The notes under the pieces: model-generated
The model's database searches: none
What the model was told of the DNA's origin: nothing
The model's input: the letters and a program-made list of their open reading frames with translations, nothing else
Position numbers and translations under genes: made by a program
Shown here: piece by piece, positions 22,911-34,581 of the stretch
How positions within the stretch are numbered: position 1 is the first letter of the stretch
Layout of the letters: each line of letters opens with the position of its first letter
Source of the DNA: Bombus terrestris
Taxonomy: Eukaryota > Arthropoda > Insecta > Hymenoptera > Apidae
NCBI RefSeq assembly: GCF_910591885.1
Contig: NW_025963552.1
Span: 4,588,001-4,652,000 of the forward strand
Length of the DNA stretch: 64,000 nt
Direction: 5' to 3'

Positions 22911-24636
22911 ATCAAATAAATATCGTAAATATCGATATCATTTGTTAAGGGATGCATTTTGAGCATAGTGAATTTAAGTTGAACAGTTTTTGGGTACTAG
23001 ATTGAAATTAGATAATAATGTTGTTGCATATGTTATAGATTTACTAGTTAATTTTAAGGAGATGTAATTGTCCAGGCGCCGTTAATTCACTGGATATGAT
23101 GCCCTCAAACAGGACGTTTAAATTTTGGGTTATATATTGTACTGATAGAAAGTTTAGATAGAGTTATAGTAAAATATAGATAGAGTTTTGATAAAATATA
23201 GATAAACTGATAGATAGAGTTTTGATAAAATATAGCATAGTGTCGAGTCACTAGGAGAAAGGAGGTCGGTCGTAAAAAATGGCAATAATTGCATAATAAC
23301 TAAGAACGAGCCTTATATAACAGCATGACTCATCGGCTAGCGGGTGGTTGTGTTTATCAAAAACAAAAGAAATTTGAAAGATCTTAGTTTATAGGACTTG
23401 TTGACAATCAATGTCACGCGGTCTATATAATGTTCGAGTAGGCTGTGTCTAGACACACAACATAATTTATAAAACAAACAATTCTTATATTTGATTTAAG
23501 AAATGATAGCTCGCTTGCGAGCAATATTTACTAGACTGTGGCTGAAATTCAGTTGAGAATTTGAATTTAAGGATTAAATAACTAACGAATGAGTTTTTGA
23601 TCTATAAAGCACGAATGGCACAGATGATAACAATGTAGCGAGCGTTCGTGCTTGGCAGGTGCATTATTTTGTTTTGTTAACCTAGTGGATGGGTATTATA
23701 CTGCGATGACTTTAAATTTGTAGATTTAAATAATGGGATTGATTGATATTATTATAGGGAGTGGATGATCACTATATTGCAACATGAGAGTTGTATAGTA
23801 CGGATAGAGGTAATCGAGTGGAGCTAATGGCTAATTATTGATAAACAGCATAAAATGCACTTGCACTAACACGTAAATTCAATCGAGGTTGTCAGTTAGA
23901 ATTACGTTGCAGGCTAAGGTAGATATTATACGATTGCACGTTTTTCTGGATAAAACACGCATGATGTTATGGCAATGGACGATACTCGCGAGTGTAATAT
24001 GGTTTACACTTACACATCTTGCTCGACCGCCTTGCGATTTTGGTACCTTATCCAATTCAAGTTGCGAAAATAATAACGAAAAGTATTATGCCTGGCAGCC
24101 CGGCGCCACGTTACGTACGATATTAGATCTATCATGCGAGATATGGAATCTATTGCGCAAGCGATGGTCCCGAGTGACGTGCATGATAATATAGTTCGCG
24201 TCTTCTTGGCCAGACGTCGCCACCTTGGCTGCTGACCACGGTGTATTCGGGTAGAAGCAAGCTCCCAATTTTGGGTGATTTATGTCGTATAAATTTAATA
24301 TTTATATTTGTTAAATATAATGGATCTGCGAACATGTGCCTGACGAGCCGAGTAAGAGTAAATTTAAAATTAATTAAAAGTAAACAAAATACTTCTAACG
24401 GAAGTATATGCGACAGAGGGATATACAAATGCGAACTTAGAGACTTTTATGTATCCACGCTTCTTCTGCCAACACAGTTGCAAAAGTTGCGGTTTACTTA
24501 TAAAGTAATTGATGATTTATGGGGTATGTGAGGGTTGTTATTATACATAGGTTGATAGCTCTTGTTGTGACGAATGGCTTTACTTATAGATTACGACTAG
24601 CATTTTTTCTAAACTATGCTTTTTATTTAAACAAAT
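22911..24636. other. AT-rich stretch with a small tandem repeat
   Basis: 23140-23235 holds three to four imperfect copies of AGATAGAGTTTTGATAAAAT. No other structure or gene was identified. The frames at 23889-24531 are short and lack family matches. Confidence 0.5.
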
Positions 24637-25059
24637 ATGGATAAGTTTATAACAGACGAAAGAATTGCCGCGCAGGGGGGTTTGGAACGCCCAGGCCCTT
24701 TCGGTGTAGGGTGGGGTAGGTGGGAAGGCCCGTGGAAGTTAATGTTTCCACGCAAACTTCCCCTCCACTGGTCGAGGTTTGCGAAAAGTACAGGGACTGA
24801 AGGGGCCTGTTGAACAGAAAATAAAAGAAAAACCGTGTCATCTCTCGAGGATGGGAATGTTGAAAGAATGATGAGGGCGAAGAGAGGAGGTACCTCGTAC
24901 GCGGGGGTTTGAAAGGAGTGGAAAAGAGGCGAAGATGACCGTAAGGATAGAGAAACATGCGACTCTGAACACAAATGGATTGTCCAGACGAGTAGGAAGG
25001 AAAGAAGACGGGAGAGAGAGAGGAGTTAGAACGTGGAAAGGAGGCCACCTGCTAACGAA

Positions 25060-25680
25060 GGCCAGAGGGAAAGATTGCCTAGAACTCGAAACAGACCGGA
25101 GGCTCTCTTGATCAAATTCCGGGAGGGTGGAAAATGGCTCCGGACATTTAAGGAGCATATGTTCGCGAGGCTCTGTGTGAAAGCATAGGCGTCAGACGGA
25201 CGAGATGAGGGGATATCCTCGTGGAACTGAAAGCGGGAATGAAAGGAGGTGACATTGCCCTTAGGATAAGGGAGTAATAGTGGACAGTGTCCTTGTTTCC
25301 CTCCTACAGGTATTGGTAGAGATTAGGGACATCGACCCACTGGAAAGTACGGAGAACCTGAAACAGAGCATCGTTAGAAGGCTGATGATCAAGGATGCCA
25401 GCGAGGTCGAGGTTAAATCGTTAAGGGCCTCATTATAGACACAATGCGGGTCCTCCGTGAGGTAGTTAGATGCTATAGGTGCCATGAGATTGGGCACATG
25501 TCTGAGAAGTGCACGATCTGCCCTGGCAAGGAACGTTGTCGTAAATGCAGCGCAATGGATCATTCGATGGTAAACTGTAGTAACGCTCCTAGGTGTACGT
25601 TGTGTAGTTAGGGGTCCGAGGTACAGTCTATATACGTTATAGGGTCGTCAGCTTGCCCCAAGTATAGTATATACTGATTA
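25060..25680 (+). pseudogene. R1 copy 2 ORF1, C-terminal half
   Basis: RNRPEALLIKF near 25090 matches the copy 1 segment RNRPEAILVKV. After several stops, 25455-25600 encodes zinc knuckles CYRCHEIGHMSEKC and CRKCSAMDHSMVNC followed by a third Cys pair. That is the same order as in copy 1. The frame is not open between these blocks, so the protein is lost. Confidence 0.8.
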
Positions 25681-25699
25681 GAAAAGGGACAGTCACAAG

Positions 25700-26330
25700 A
25701 CAGGCACCCTGAATGTTCTGCAAATCAAGCTCAATAAGAGTAAGCCTGCGCAGGACCTGATGCAGCAGTTTGCCTGGACGCGCCGTGTCGACGTTGTATT
25801 CATCACAGAACCTAATCGACTGTTCCCCTTCTGGTATATTGATACGAAGGGGGATACCGTCCATCCGGACAACGAGATTTAATGCTTCTACTCCAGCGAA
25901 GATACGTTGGCTGAAGAGGAGGTATATGTCGGGATCAAGAAAGGGGAAGCGTACCGCGTGAGTGACTACTGCTCGCCCAACTTCAGCCTGAACATCTTTG
26001 TCGAGTACGCGAAGAGACTCGACATATATATTGGGGCAGCCGTGAGGAGATGCAAGGAAGTTATCACCTCAGGAGACTTCAATACAAAATATAACGCATT
26101 GGGTGTCACCAAGACTGACAGAAAGAAAAGGATGTCTTTAGTTGTTCTGGATAGGAACCACCTTGTTCCTATTAGGGTATTAGGAGAAGTTTCGTAAAAA
26201 TTACGAGCGTTAGTGGCAGACTCTTTCAGAAGTATAAAGACTTTGTAGTCCTTGGAAACTATAGCGTCTCGGATCACAGTTACGTGCTACATGAATTTAG
26301 AGGCTTGGTTATGCCTAGTAATAGGGGGCA
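25700..26330 (+). pseudogene. R1 copy 2 ORF2 endonuclease domain, frameshifted
   Basis: An APE-type endonuclease relic. VFITEPNRL near 25800 holds the catalytic Glu motif. 25907-26197 is open and includes VSDYCSPNFSLNIFVEYAK and ITSGDFNTKYNALG, the metal and active-site segment that copy 1 has lost. After a frameshift, VSDHSYVLHEF near 26270 supplies the Ser-Asp-His motif. All signature motifs of the nuclease therefore survive here in pieces. An in-frame stop near 25880 and the later frameshift break it. Confidence 0.85.
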
Positions 26331-26429
26331 TTTTAGGTATTCGACGTAGGACATAATGCTGGAGATGTATTTTAAAAACTTTGACGACAAGAAGGTTAAG
26401 TTATTGGGAGCTCGGACTAACGTGACGGA

Positions 26430-27426
26430 ATATCAGGAGGATTCACTGCAGAGAACTGCGTCAACGGGAGTAGTAAATTCCCGTTACGACTGTAAAAATT
26501 GACACCACGAATAGTTCGACCCTCTTATTTCGGTTAGGATGATGTAGATGCTTGTTGTAGTATAACACTGCGATTAACACGGTTATAAAAATGTATATTT
26601 CCAACACTTATTACCCCAATGAGTTACACCGTTACGTATGATATAAAGGGCGTAGACGAGAGTCATAGATGAAGGCCCTTGTGTTGTAATAGAAGTAGCA
26701 ACTGAACAGACCAGACTTCGACTCAACCGAATGACTAGTCTTTGACTTTGACTGTTCGTTGCTTATGAGAACCAGTAGAGTTGACCGTCCTGATGGCGTA
26801 GAAGCAGTAGAAGAGGTAGGAGCAGTCTGAGCATTCGGAACAGTAGGAACCGTAAGAGCCGTAGGAATTGTCGGAACTGTATGGCCTGTGAGAGCCGGAT
26901 GAACTCTGAAGGTAGTTCTGATGTGATTACGGAGGAAAGCTCGGTATGGGTGTGCCCTTTGAACGAAGAACGCTGATTCCTTGCTCATATTTTTAGTTAG
27001 GAAACTGAGGGCAATGATCCGCGATGCCGATTGGTTATGACCAATGTTGGGATTGAAGATAGGAGGAAGAAGCCTCCTACCAACGTGGTTCATGGGCGAC
27101 ATTGTTTATGGGAAAAACCAGCTTTTCCGTTAGACTACTATTTGGTTTTTCCCATTAGGTGACTACCTGCTTTCTCCGTAATTTGTAAGAATGTACAATA
27201 GACCTAAGGTCTGTTTTATGTACCAGCTATAAACCGAAAATACTTGCAGAATTAAAAAGTCTTTCTGGGAAAACAGATTGACTTAACCCGTATGTGCGAA
27301 CAATGACTTTAGAGATTAAAGTTTATGGTGGGTCCTTGGGCTTACTGAGGGTTTCTCTAACGGTATTTGGACCTTGACGGTCAGACAAAGAAGGACGTCG
27401 CGCGGACCTTTTCACGAGACGTAACA
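26430..27426 (-). mobile_element. Mosaic LTR (BEL-like ends, shared core), copy 1
   Basis: On the minus strand it begins TGTTACGTCTCGTG at 27426. It ends in the BEL-type tail, with the last ~45 bp decayed against R1 copy 2. The core shares CAACATTGGTCATAACCAAT and AGGGCACACCCATACCGAGC with the LTRs at 30700 and 48626. 26790-26890 holds a GTAGGAAC/GTAAGAGC-type short repeat related to the minisatellite at 31219. The minus frame at 26632-27102 is a by-product of these repeats. Confidence 0.75.
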
Positions 27427-27505
27427 AAGAGAATCCTGATTCAATCGCAGGTCTTTATTTTTATTAATACTTAGCCAAGAAAACTTTTGAGAAAATTAAA
27501 TAAAC

Positions 27506-27514
27506 AAAAAAAAA
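27506..27514 (-). terminator. T-run downstream of tRNA-His
   Basis: Nine T residues on the minus strand, 34 bases beyond the tRNA 3' end, suit RNA polymerase III termination. Confidence 0.6.
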
Positions 27515-27548
27515 TAAACCTCCACCGTGACAATGTACATTGGCACAT

Positions 27549-27620
27549 TGCCGTGACCAGGATTCGAACCTGGGTTACTACGGCCACAACGTAGTGTCCT
27601 AACCATTAGACGATCACGGC
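27549..27620 (-). tRNA. tRNA-His (anticodon GTG)
   Basis: A 72-nt cloverleaf on the minus strand. The acceptor GCCGTGA pairs perfectly with TCACGGC, and the discriminator is A. The anticodon stem is CTACG/CGTAG with loop TTGTGGC, giving anticodon GTG. The T arm is CCAGG-TTCGAAT-CCTGG. The A box (TCTAATGGTTAGGA) and B box (GGTTCGAATCC) are present. It differs from the usual insect sequence only slightly in the D loop and in the base before the anticodon stem. No intron. It lies between a mosaic LTR and a mini LTR-A and appears functional. It delivers histidine to CAY codons. Confidence 0.97.
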
Positions 27621-27785
27621 TATTGGGGTATTACGTGTGAACTTTCAGAGTGGTCGATGATAACTACCAACAATGACCAAGTTGACACATCAACCGTGAA
27701 GATCTTAGTACACTGAGACAATTGTGATTATTCCACTCATCTATAATTCAAACAGGCTGCAATTCAAATCATATGCATATATATA

Positions 27786-27924
27786 TGTCGGGTTGGCGTT
27801 ACGATTAGAGTTAGGGTTAAGGGCGTAAACGAATCCCTATTGACACTAGACGTGATATTACGACCGATATTACGGTATTCCCGAGAATCCAAGGAGAGGT
27901 TCCGGTGTTTTTCCATCTCCGACA
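27786..27924 (-). mobile_element. Internally deleted mini LTR-A (139 bp)
   Basis: Both LTR-A ends are present: TGTCGGGTTGGCG at the left and CCATCTCCGACA at the right. The middle ~870 bp is missing. TATA flanks both sides (27782-27785 and 27925-27928). The intact duplication suggests deletion after insertion, or movement of a short derivative. Confidence 0.85.
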
Positions 27925-28197
27925 TATATATATGTACATTTATGAATTATGAATTCGAGAGACGCGATAAGATGAAAGGAACGTAATAGCGTTTTCGCGT
28001 TAAGACTAACATTTATTGTCGTCAAATATTTATGAGATCCCTTACTATCCGAACTTATTAACACATTTTTCATTAACCGCTATCATAATGCAATATTTGC
28101 AATTATTATTTTTGTATTAGAACTTGTACACAGCATTTTATAATTATAAATTCAAATCACAAATCTCTTACATATTTCTTTAAATTATTAAATTGAC

Positions 28198-28258
28198 AAC
28201 TAAGTGATTGTGGGTGTTTTCATTAGGTGGTAATGACAAAATCCGCAATCACTTAGTT
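28198..28258. repeat. 61-bp near-perfect inverted repeat
   Basis: AACTAAGTGATTG at the left and CAATCACTTAGTT at the right are perfect. The inner arms TGTTTTCATTA/TAATGACAAAA extend the stem to about 28 bp around a loop of about 5. It is not part of any recognised element. Confidence 0.7.
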
Positions 28259-28374
28259 ACCAACCCAATATATTATTACCTGTATGAACAAACTAAAGAA
28301 TAGTAGATAAATTGATAGAACATAATTTGGTTTCGCAATGTAGGCTTAGATCGTGTAGGGTGAAAAAAAGTGTA

Positions 28375-29196
28375 ACGACTGACTTTCTGTGAAGATGATA
28401 CTGCAGAGGAAAACCATGATGGGGTGTGTCTAAGAATGCGAGATCATCGGATTCATCGAGGAAAGCCTCCGTTCGGAAAGTGAAATGGATGTTGCTGCTA
28501 ATTGGTCAATTTCCATGTTGGTGGTTGAAGAAGGATGCTAGTCGCCCTTGAGAGAAAGTTACTAGCGCGAGGCGTCGTTCGTGAGAAAAGCAGATTTCCC
28601 GTATCTTCCCGTAGTAGGTGATAAATTTAGGGACTGATAGAACAATGACTATTTGTCCGTTTGAAGAACCTCAGCTAATTAAATCCTAAGATTTATAGCG
28701 GGTGCTTAGGCTATCTGGAAATATACTGTGAAAAAGTATCGACATCTGGCAATCATCTTATTCGAAGGATAGGGTCTGTGTGTGGCGAACCACGAGACAG
28801 AAAGCGTTGGAATGTTTATTGTCGAGTGCCACTACAACTATATCTTTTAAGGAGAGCTATGCAATTACTCTGTACCTCAATCAAGGATCGATCATAAGGA
28901 GAGCAAAATTTCCATCAGTCTTTTATTCTTGCGATCATCTTGGAGAGTTCTCACATCGTCTTTATGTGCGGTATATACCGACTGTCACAGCAAACGTTAC
29001 TTTGTGCTTCAAAATATATTCTACGTTTAACAAGGAGTTACCATTATCATTAAAATATCGGATGTCTAATCACCACTGTTATTTGTCAAGCTCTGTAAAA
29101 ACCATATTTACCAGCAAATATAACCTCTGTTGTACAACAACGATGGCTAGTCGGAATGACGATTCGTACACGCCCTTGAACCTAACGATAACCCGA
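28375..29196. mobile_element. Rearranged LTR-A, second copy of opposed-arm form
   Basis: 28375-28860 is LTR-A in minus orientation, with blocks such as CATGTTGGTGGTTG and CGACATCTGGCAATCATC. About 28900-29196 is the distal part in plus orientation, ending AACCCGATATA. The ATG at 29143 reads MASRNDDSYTPLNL, the LTR-borne gag start. The arm order matches 11696-12580. Confidence 0.7.
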
Positions 29197-30699
29197 TATA
29201 TATATTATATAGTTATATAGATATTGGATTAATAGAAATTAATAATAGATAGGGCTCAAACTAATAGAATGATTAAATTGAGATTTGTAAATAAATAAAT
29301 AAATTGTAGAAATATATAAGGAATTAAAAGAGGAAAGAGTAGCGATACACAAATCATCAAAATATTTGCTGTAGTCTATTCACTTTAAAGATTTAGTTGA
29401 GCAATAGGTATCATTGCTAGTAATATTAAAACAAGAATTAAAATTTACTTTAACAAGGTGAAGGTTTCAAGATGGCTATTGTCTATATTTGTAATAATCC
29501 GGTAAATACTATGACGATGGAGAGACTCATAAATGGAGCGGTCAAATACCTATAGCAGCGCAGAAGTTAAAGGACGACGCGAATCGAGAGCGGCTCATGT
29601 TGTTGTTTTGCCTCGGGGCATTGACACAGCCTTGACGCATGAAAAGTAATGACAAATAAACTCCGGACAAAACAATGTCGTCGCTACATGCACCTCTCGA
29701 ATGAAGATGAATTTGAATTTTCCGATTCTCCCTTGACCAGTATAAATAAATTGACGCAACCGAAAAGAAGACAGTATCTAAGAGTATCTACAGTATTTCG
29801 GAATATCACGAGTATCTACCGAGTTACGCGACGAACATTTAGCGAGTATTTATCCGCGGTTTTATTTTGCGATTTATACTTTGTACTAACGACTCAACGT
29901 ATACAGGCTGTATATTAATGTATTATTTTAAATATATTCGACGGTTTCAACAACGAGCGATCTCGTCATTATGCCTCACGTACCAACCATCCTCTACGTA
30001 TAAACCTCTACGTTACGATATATTAAAAAGGTGTTACAGGGGTTTTGAGGATTAGATAAAGCAAATAATAGTAAGGTACCACATGCAACTTAAAGCTTGG
30101 AGTCATGTTAAACATAAATTATAGTCAATAACAGCTGCCAACTATTCCATATATAAACATATAATGTAATATATTAAAAGAGGAAAATACAAAATGTGGT
30201 AGTATACACACCACAGATTTTTTAATACAGCACCAAAGGTTAAATCGTTCTATTAACACATGATAAATAAGAGTAAATATCTAGCTGCTAAAGGTATATT
30301 AGTAGGAAATATTAATAAAGATAGCGATAAGTAGAATATGGATATAATAATGAGCATCGAATGTAAGAATAACAAGTTATAATGATATGCGTTATGAAGG
30401 TGACACTGTATACTGATTATCAATCCAATAAGCACAGTGTTCAATAGACATTGATATTGAACAATAGAAAATTTGTATGTGGTGTATGACTCGATGTAAC
30501 AAAATGAACGAATTGAGATTAAAAACCAAATATAACATGTTTTAATTGAATTATTGTAATAACAGTGATATGGGTATGGCTGGATCAAATTGAATATGAA
30601 TTCATTTGAGTAATTAAATAATTCATCATAGTGATATGTGCACAAGACATAACTTACGGAATAATCACAAAGGCGTAGTGGATGGTTAGCTGCTATCGT
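29197..30699. other. AT-rich stretch, possible old LTR
   Basis: 29560-30060 is less AT-rich and has a TATAAATAA box near 29743, then an open 89-codon frame. That pattern fits a decayed LTR, but no terminal pair was found. The rest is AT-rich without a gene. Confidence 0.4.
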
Positions 30700-31894
30700 T
30701 GTTACGCCGCGCAATACATCTGCACTCCATCCCGCGCGGCTTGACAGCCAACGGTCTACGCGCCGTTTTTCGAAATCGCCATAGACCTAAGGACTCACCA
30801 TAAAGTTGAAATCCTAACTGCATTGTTCGCACACATGGTGTAAGTCAATCTGTTTGCCAGAAAGGACTTTCTAATTCCAGAAGTGTTTTCAGCTGGGTTT
30901 TTAGAAGGGTCCTTGGGTTTATTACGTGCTCTTAAGAATTGCGGAGAAAGCAGATAGTGGCCTAACGAAAAAAGCGGAGATCTACCTAACGGAATATCTG
31001 AGTCTCCCCATAAACAATGTCGCCTAGGACCCAAGTTAGTAGGAGGCTTCATCCTCCTATCTTCCTTCCCAACATTGGTCATAACCAATCGGCATCGCGG
31101 ATCATTGCCCTCACTTTTCTAACCGAAAATGTAAGCAACGAATCAGCGTTCTTCGTTCAAAGGGCACACCCATACCGAGCTTTCCTCCGTACTCACATCA
31201 GAATAAACTTTAGAGTTTGATCGTCTCTCACGGTGCCTAGAGTTCCTGCATTTCCTACAACTCTCACCGTTCCTACCTCTCTAAGAGTTAGATCGTCTCT
31301 CACGGTGCCTAGAGTTCCTGCAATCCCTATAACTCTCACCGTTCCTGCATCTCTAAGAGTCACGTCTTCTCTCACGGTGCTTAGAGTTCCTCGTAATCCG
31401 TATAGCGCTCACCGTTCCTGCATCTCTCAGAGTACCTTCATCATTTCTCACGGTGCCTAGATTTCCTGCATTACCTATAACTCTCACCGTTCCTATATCT
31501 CTCAGAGTTTCCTACAACTCTTCAGGTGCCTACACGGCCTAGAGTCTCCTAAGGCTCTCACATTATCCAGAACTCCGACAGTTCCTATAACTCTCAAAGG
31601 CCTAGAGCTACTAAAGCTCTCCTTCTCTCATCTAAGACTAACCCTTCTCTTGTTATGTGTATCTTAATCAACGGCGTTACTACTTTGTGTGATTGTATAA
31701 AGTGTTGGAAATATACATTATTATAACTCTGTGACTCCCAGTGTTATACCGCATCAACCACCCCGATTATCCTAACCGAAATACGGGGATCGAACTATTC
31801 GTGGTGTCGATTATTCTAATCGTAACGGGAATTTACGACTCCCGTTGACGCGTATTCTAACGACAGCGTCTCCCCGCGATAGCTCGAAAATACA
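30700..31894 (+). mobile_element. Solo mosaic LTR with 5-bp duplication
   Basis: 1195 bp from TGTTACGCCGCGC to CTCGAAAATACA, flanked by ATCGT on both sides (30695-30699 and 31895-31899). The distal 200 bp match the BEL 3' LTR at 16562. The middle shares modules with LTR-A and LTR-C. It holds a 72-bp minisatellite at 31219-31510, which makes it longer than its relative at 48626. Confidence 0.88.
31219..31510. repeat. Minisatellite, 72-bp unit, about four copies
   Basis: Units start near 31219, 31291, 31363 and 31434 with TCTCTCACGGTGCCTAGAG. Each unit is itself two related halves of about 36 bp (CTCTCACGGTG... and CTCTCACCGTT...). Because 72 is a multiple of three, frames stay open on both strands; these are not genes. 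Confidence 0.85.
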
Positions 31895-32279
31895 ATCGTA
31901 TTGCGATAATCTTCAAATTGGTTTAAAAAATGTATATTGACCTCTCGAGTAATGGAATTATATTGATTAATAATTATATGAATATTTAACGTTCAATATA
32001 GTAGATTTTATAATTTGCCTTGAAGAAATGTGGAAGAATAAATAAACAGAGATATTGGATGGAGTATAATAAACAGAACTGAAATGAAGCCAAAGTCCAA
32101 CAAACAAATGAAACAAATATTATGTAATAAATAGAGGACGCACACAAAAGATAATAAATTAAGTAAGAATAATAAGAATACAAGGTAATAACTAACTTGG
32201 GCGTACTATTTAATGCTTCGAAAGGGAAACATTTAATATGTTAAGCGAAGAAGTTAACCTAGATAGGTTAGTTTTCATA
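31895..32279. other. AT-rich spacer between two solo LTRs
   Basis: Nothing recognised beyond low-complexity AT-rich DNA. Confidence 0.6.
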
Positions 32280-33015
32280 TGTTACGTCGGGCGACACCCT
32301 ACCTAGACCAGACCAAATACGGCGGACAAGATGGCAACCAGATGTCGGCACATCTTCACTGCGTATCCTCAATAGCCTTAAGAACCTATCATAAATTTCA
32401 GGAAATTTCCAGCTAAAGTCCTTTAGTCCGAACAAACATCTCTTTACTGAATCGTTTCTAGATCTTATTGTTTACCACGCACAGACGCGGGAAAGTTAAT
32501 TTTTCTCACGTATGACACTTCACACTAGCAACTTTCTGTCGAGGGCGGCTAAGACCCTTCCTATTACTCCAACCTTCTTTTATCCAATCAGAAGCAATGT
32601 CTACTGCCCTCACTTTCCTAACTAAAATTGTCATCAACAAATCCTATGGTCCCTTGCGTTAGACACACACATCACTAGCTTTCCTCCGACACAGCATCGT
32701 CACTTTACGTTACTTATTATTCATCGCTAGAACAGTCAACATGTCATTACCGGATTTCCACCATTAAATCAATCACTTACTTAACTTATACATAGGCATC
32801 AGTGTAATTATCTTTTTTACAAAGTTGATGGAATAAACATTAATTTATACCTCCTAATTCAGTGTAAGCTCAATTTGAACCACCCCTATTACCGTAACTG
32901 AAATCAGGGGATCGATCAGTTCGTGGAGTCGATTATCTAAACGTAACGGGTACTTACGACTCCCGATTACGTGCTTTCTCGCGATCGCGTCTCTCCGCGA
33001 ATGATCGAATAAACA
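32280..33015 (+). mobile_element. Solo mosaic LTR with CATA duplication
   Basis: 736 bp from TGTTACGTCGGGC to GAATAAACA, flanked by CATA on both sides. The central modules GCAACTTTCTGTCGAGGGCG and CATCACTAGCTTTCCTCCG match LTR-C at 54889 and LTR-A. The distal part (GGGGATCGATCAGTTCGTGG) matches the BEL LTR. Confidence 0.85.
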
Positions 33016-34581
33016 CATATATTCAAGTTAATAGCATCAGCTAACACGCCATAAATATAAATGGTACGTAATGGTAAGAAAATGCGAAGTGGAAACTAAA
33101 ATTGAAAGATATACTACAGGAAAAATAAATAAATGATAGATATTATTGAATAGATTGGTTTAATAATATATTTTGTTATATTCGATCCAGTTATAACACG
33201 TCATGAGGCGTATGATATTACAAAATGGCCAATTTTTGACAATTTACTGTTGGCTAATTTAATGAGAACACCATTGTTCGATATTTAGTAATGAAGGATA
33301 TAATATGGTTTTCTTAGGATGGAAAGTTAAAATTAGTTAACGTATACTTGGATATAAGAATATGATTTGAAACTGGTTAAATAACTAAATAAAAGTTAAA
33401 ATGACCAGGTCGGGGGTGTAATACTCATAAATATATGGTTGATGCTGTAGAAAAATTGGTTAAACGAATCACGATGATGGTCCATTAATTGATGTAACAG
33501 CTTCAAGACAGATTACTGAAAGTAATAATGTCGAAAACCATTCACAGCTTGGAGAATATCTCTGTGACATCAGAATGATTACGTATAAATAATAAATGAC
33601 ACCGTTTTCAGTAAATGGTACTCACATTACTCCATTGGGATGATATGAAGAATGGGTGATACATAGGACAATCTTTCCCAGTGATTACAAGCGTCATACT
33701 AGTTTATAAATATGATTAATGTTATTTTATTTTACATATTATGTTATATATACCGTTACCCAGTTTATTTTATTTATTTGACATGGTTTTGTTTCTTTTA
33801 TTCATTTACATCTTTGAGCTCATAGGGTAGATTAAATGTTTTAAAGGATAATCCTGATATATTGCTATAGTAGCAATAAATAATGTTAATAAATCGCTAT
33901 ATTAGTAAATAGTAAAGCGATTTCTGTTACTAACTGATGAATAAATTAGAATTAATAAGTAATATTATTAAGTAAATTTGAACAAAAAGTCTATTTGAGA
34001 TATTTGAAGATATTTATGCATGCCTTTATATAGTTATTATGTCCATTACAGTCAGTAACATAGGATAGAGAATAAAGATAAGAGGTGTACAATTAGTCCA
34101 ACTAAAATGGAGGAACGAACAACATTTACATGATACTGGAAGAAGAAATTGTATAACTTAAATTATAATATCATCTTAGGAGAACAATAGAAGGTAGAAT
34201 ATGTAAGGAATGAAAATGAACAACACACGTAAAAGCGTTTTAACTTATAGAATTGAATATTAGGATATCATCGGGTTACGTAAGATAAATAAAAATGGAA
34301 TAAAATGGATATAGAAGGACGGAACGGATATAAGGTTTTGAGGAATAAACGGTTGTTCAGTTAACTTCATGTAGGAGTGGACTTTGGAAACCATATCGAC
34401 ACAGGAAAAATTTACAGACTTCAAATATCAACGACAATTTTGACGGGGACATTGGGTAAATGGAAATGGAAAAATGATACTATGACAACGTGGGCTGGTT
34501 ATCGGAAAACGAAAATGGAATGATGAATTATGTGATACCAGAGTTTTGAATATGGACTGAACTATAATTAATATTAACAAA
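33016..34581. other. AT-rich stretch, no gene seen
   Basis: No coding match, RNA gene or paired termini. The composition is uniformly AT-rich up to the R1 ATG at 34582. Confidence 0.55.

Larger units (their letters stand above)
24637..26440 (+). mobile_element. R1-clade LINE, copy 2 (5' part only)
   Basis: It starts at the same ATG as copy 1 (MDKFITDERIAAQGG) and runs through ORF1 into the ORF2 endonuclease. It is then cut by the mosaic LTR at about 26430. RT and 3' tail are absent. It is related to copy 1 but diverged, with many stops. Confidence 0.85.

Noticed and set aside
26632..27102. 156-codon minus-strand frame with Thr/Pro repeats
   Set aside because: It is inside a mosaic LTR and corresponds to the short-period repeat there; not conserved as protein in sister LTRs.
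31193..31460. Repetitive proteins read from both strands of the minisatellite
   Set aside because: The 72-bp period keeps all frames open; this is inside a solo LTR with a target duplication.
31219..31510. CRISPR-like repeat array
   Set aside because: Units are contiguous with no unique spacers, in an insect LTR.
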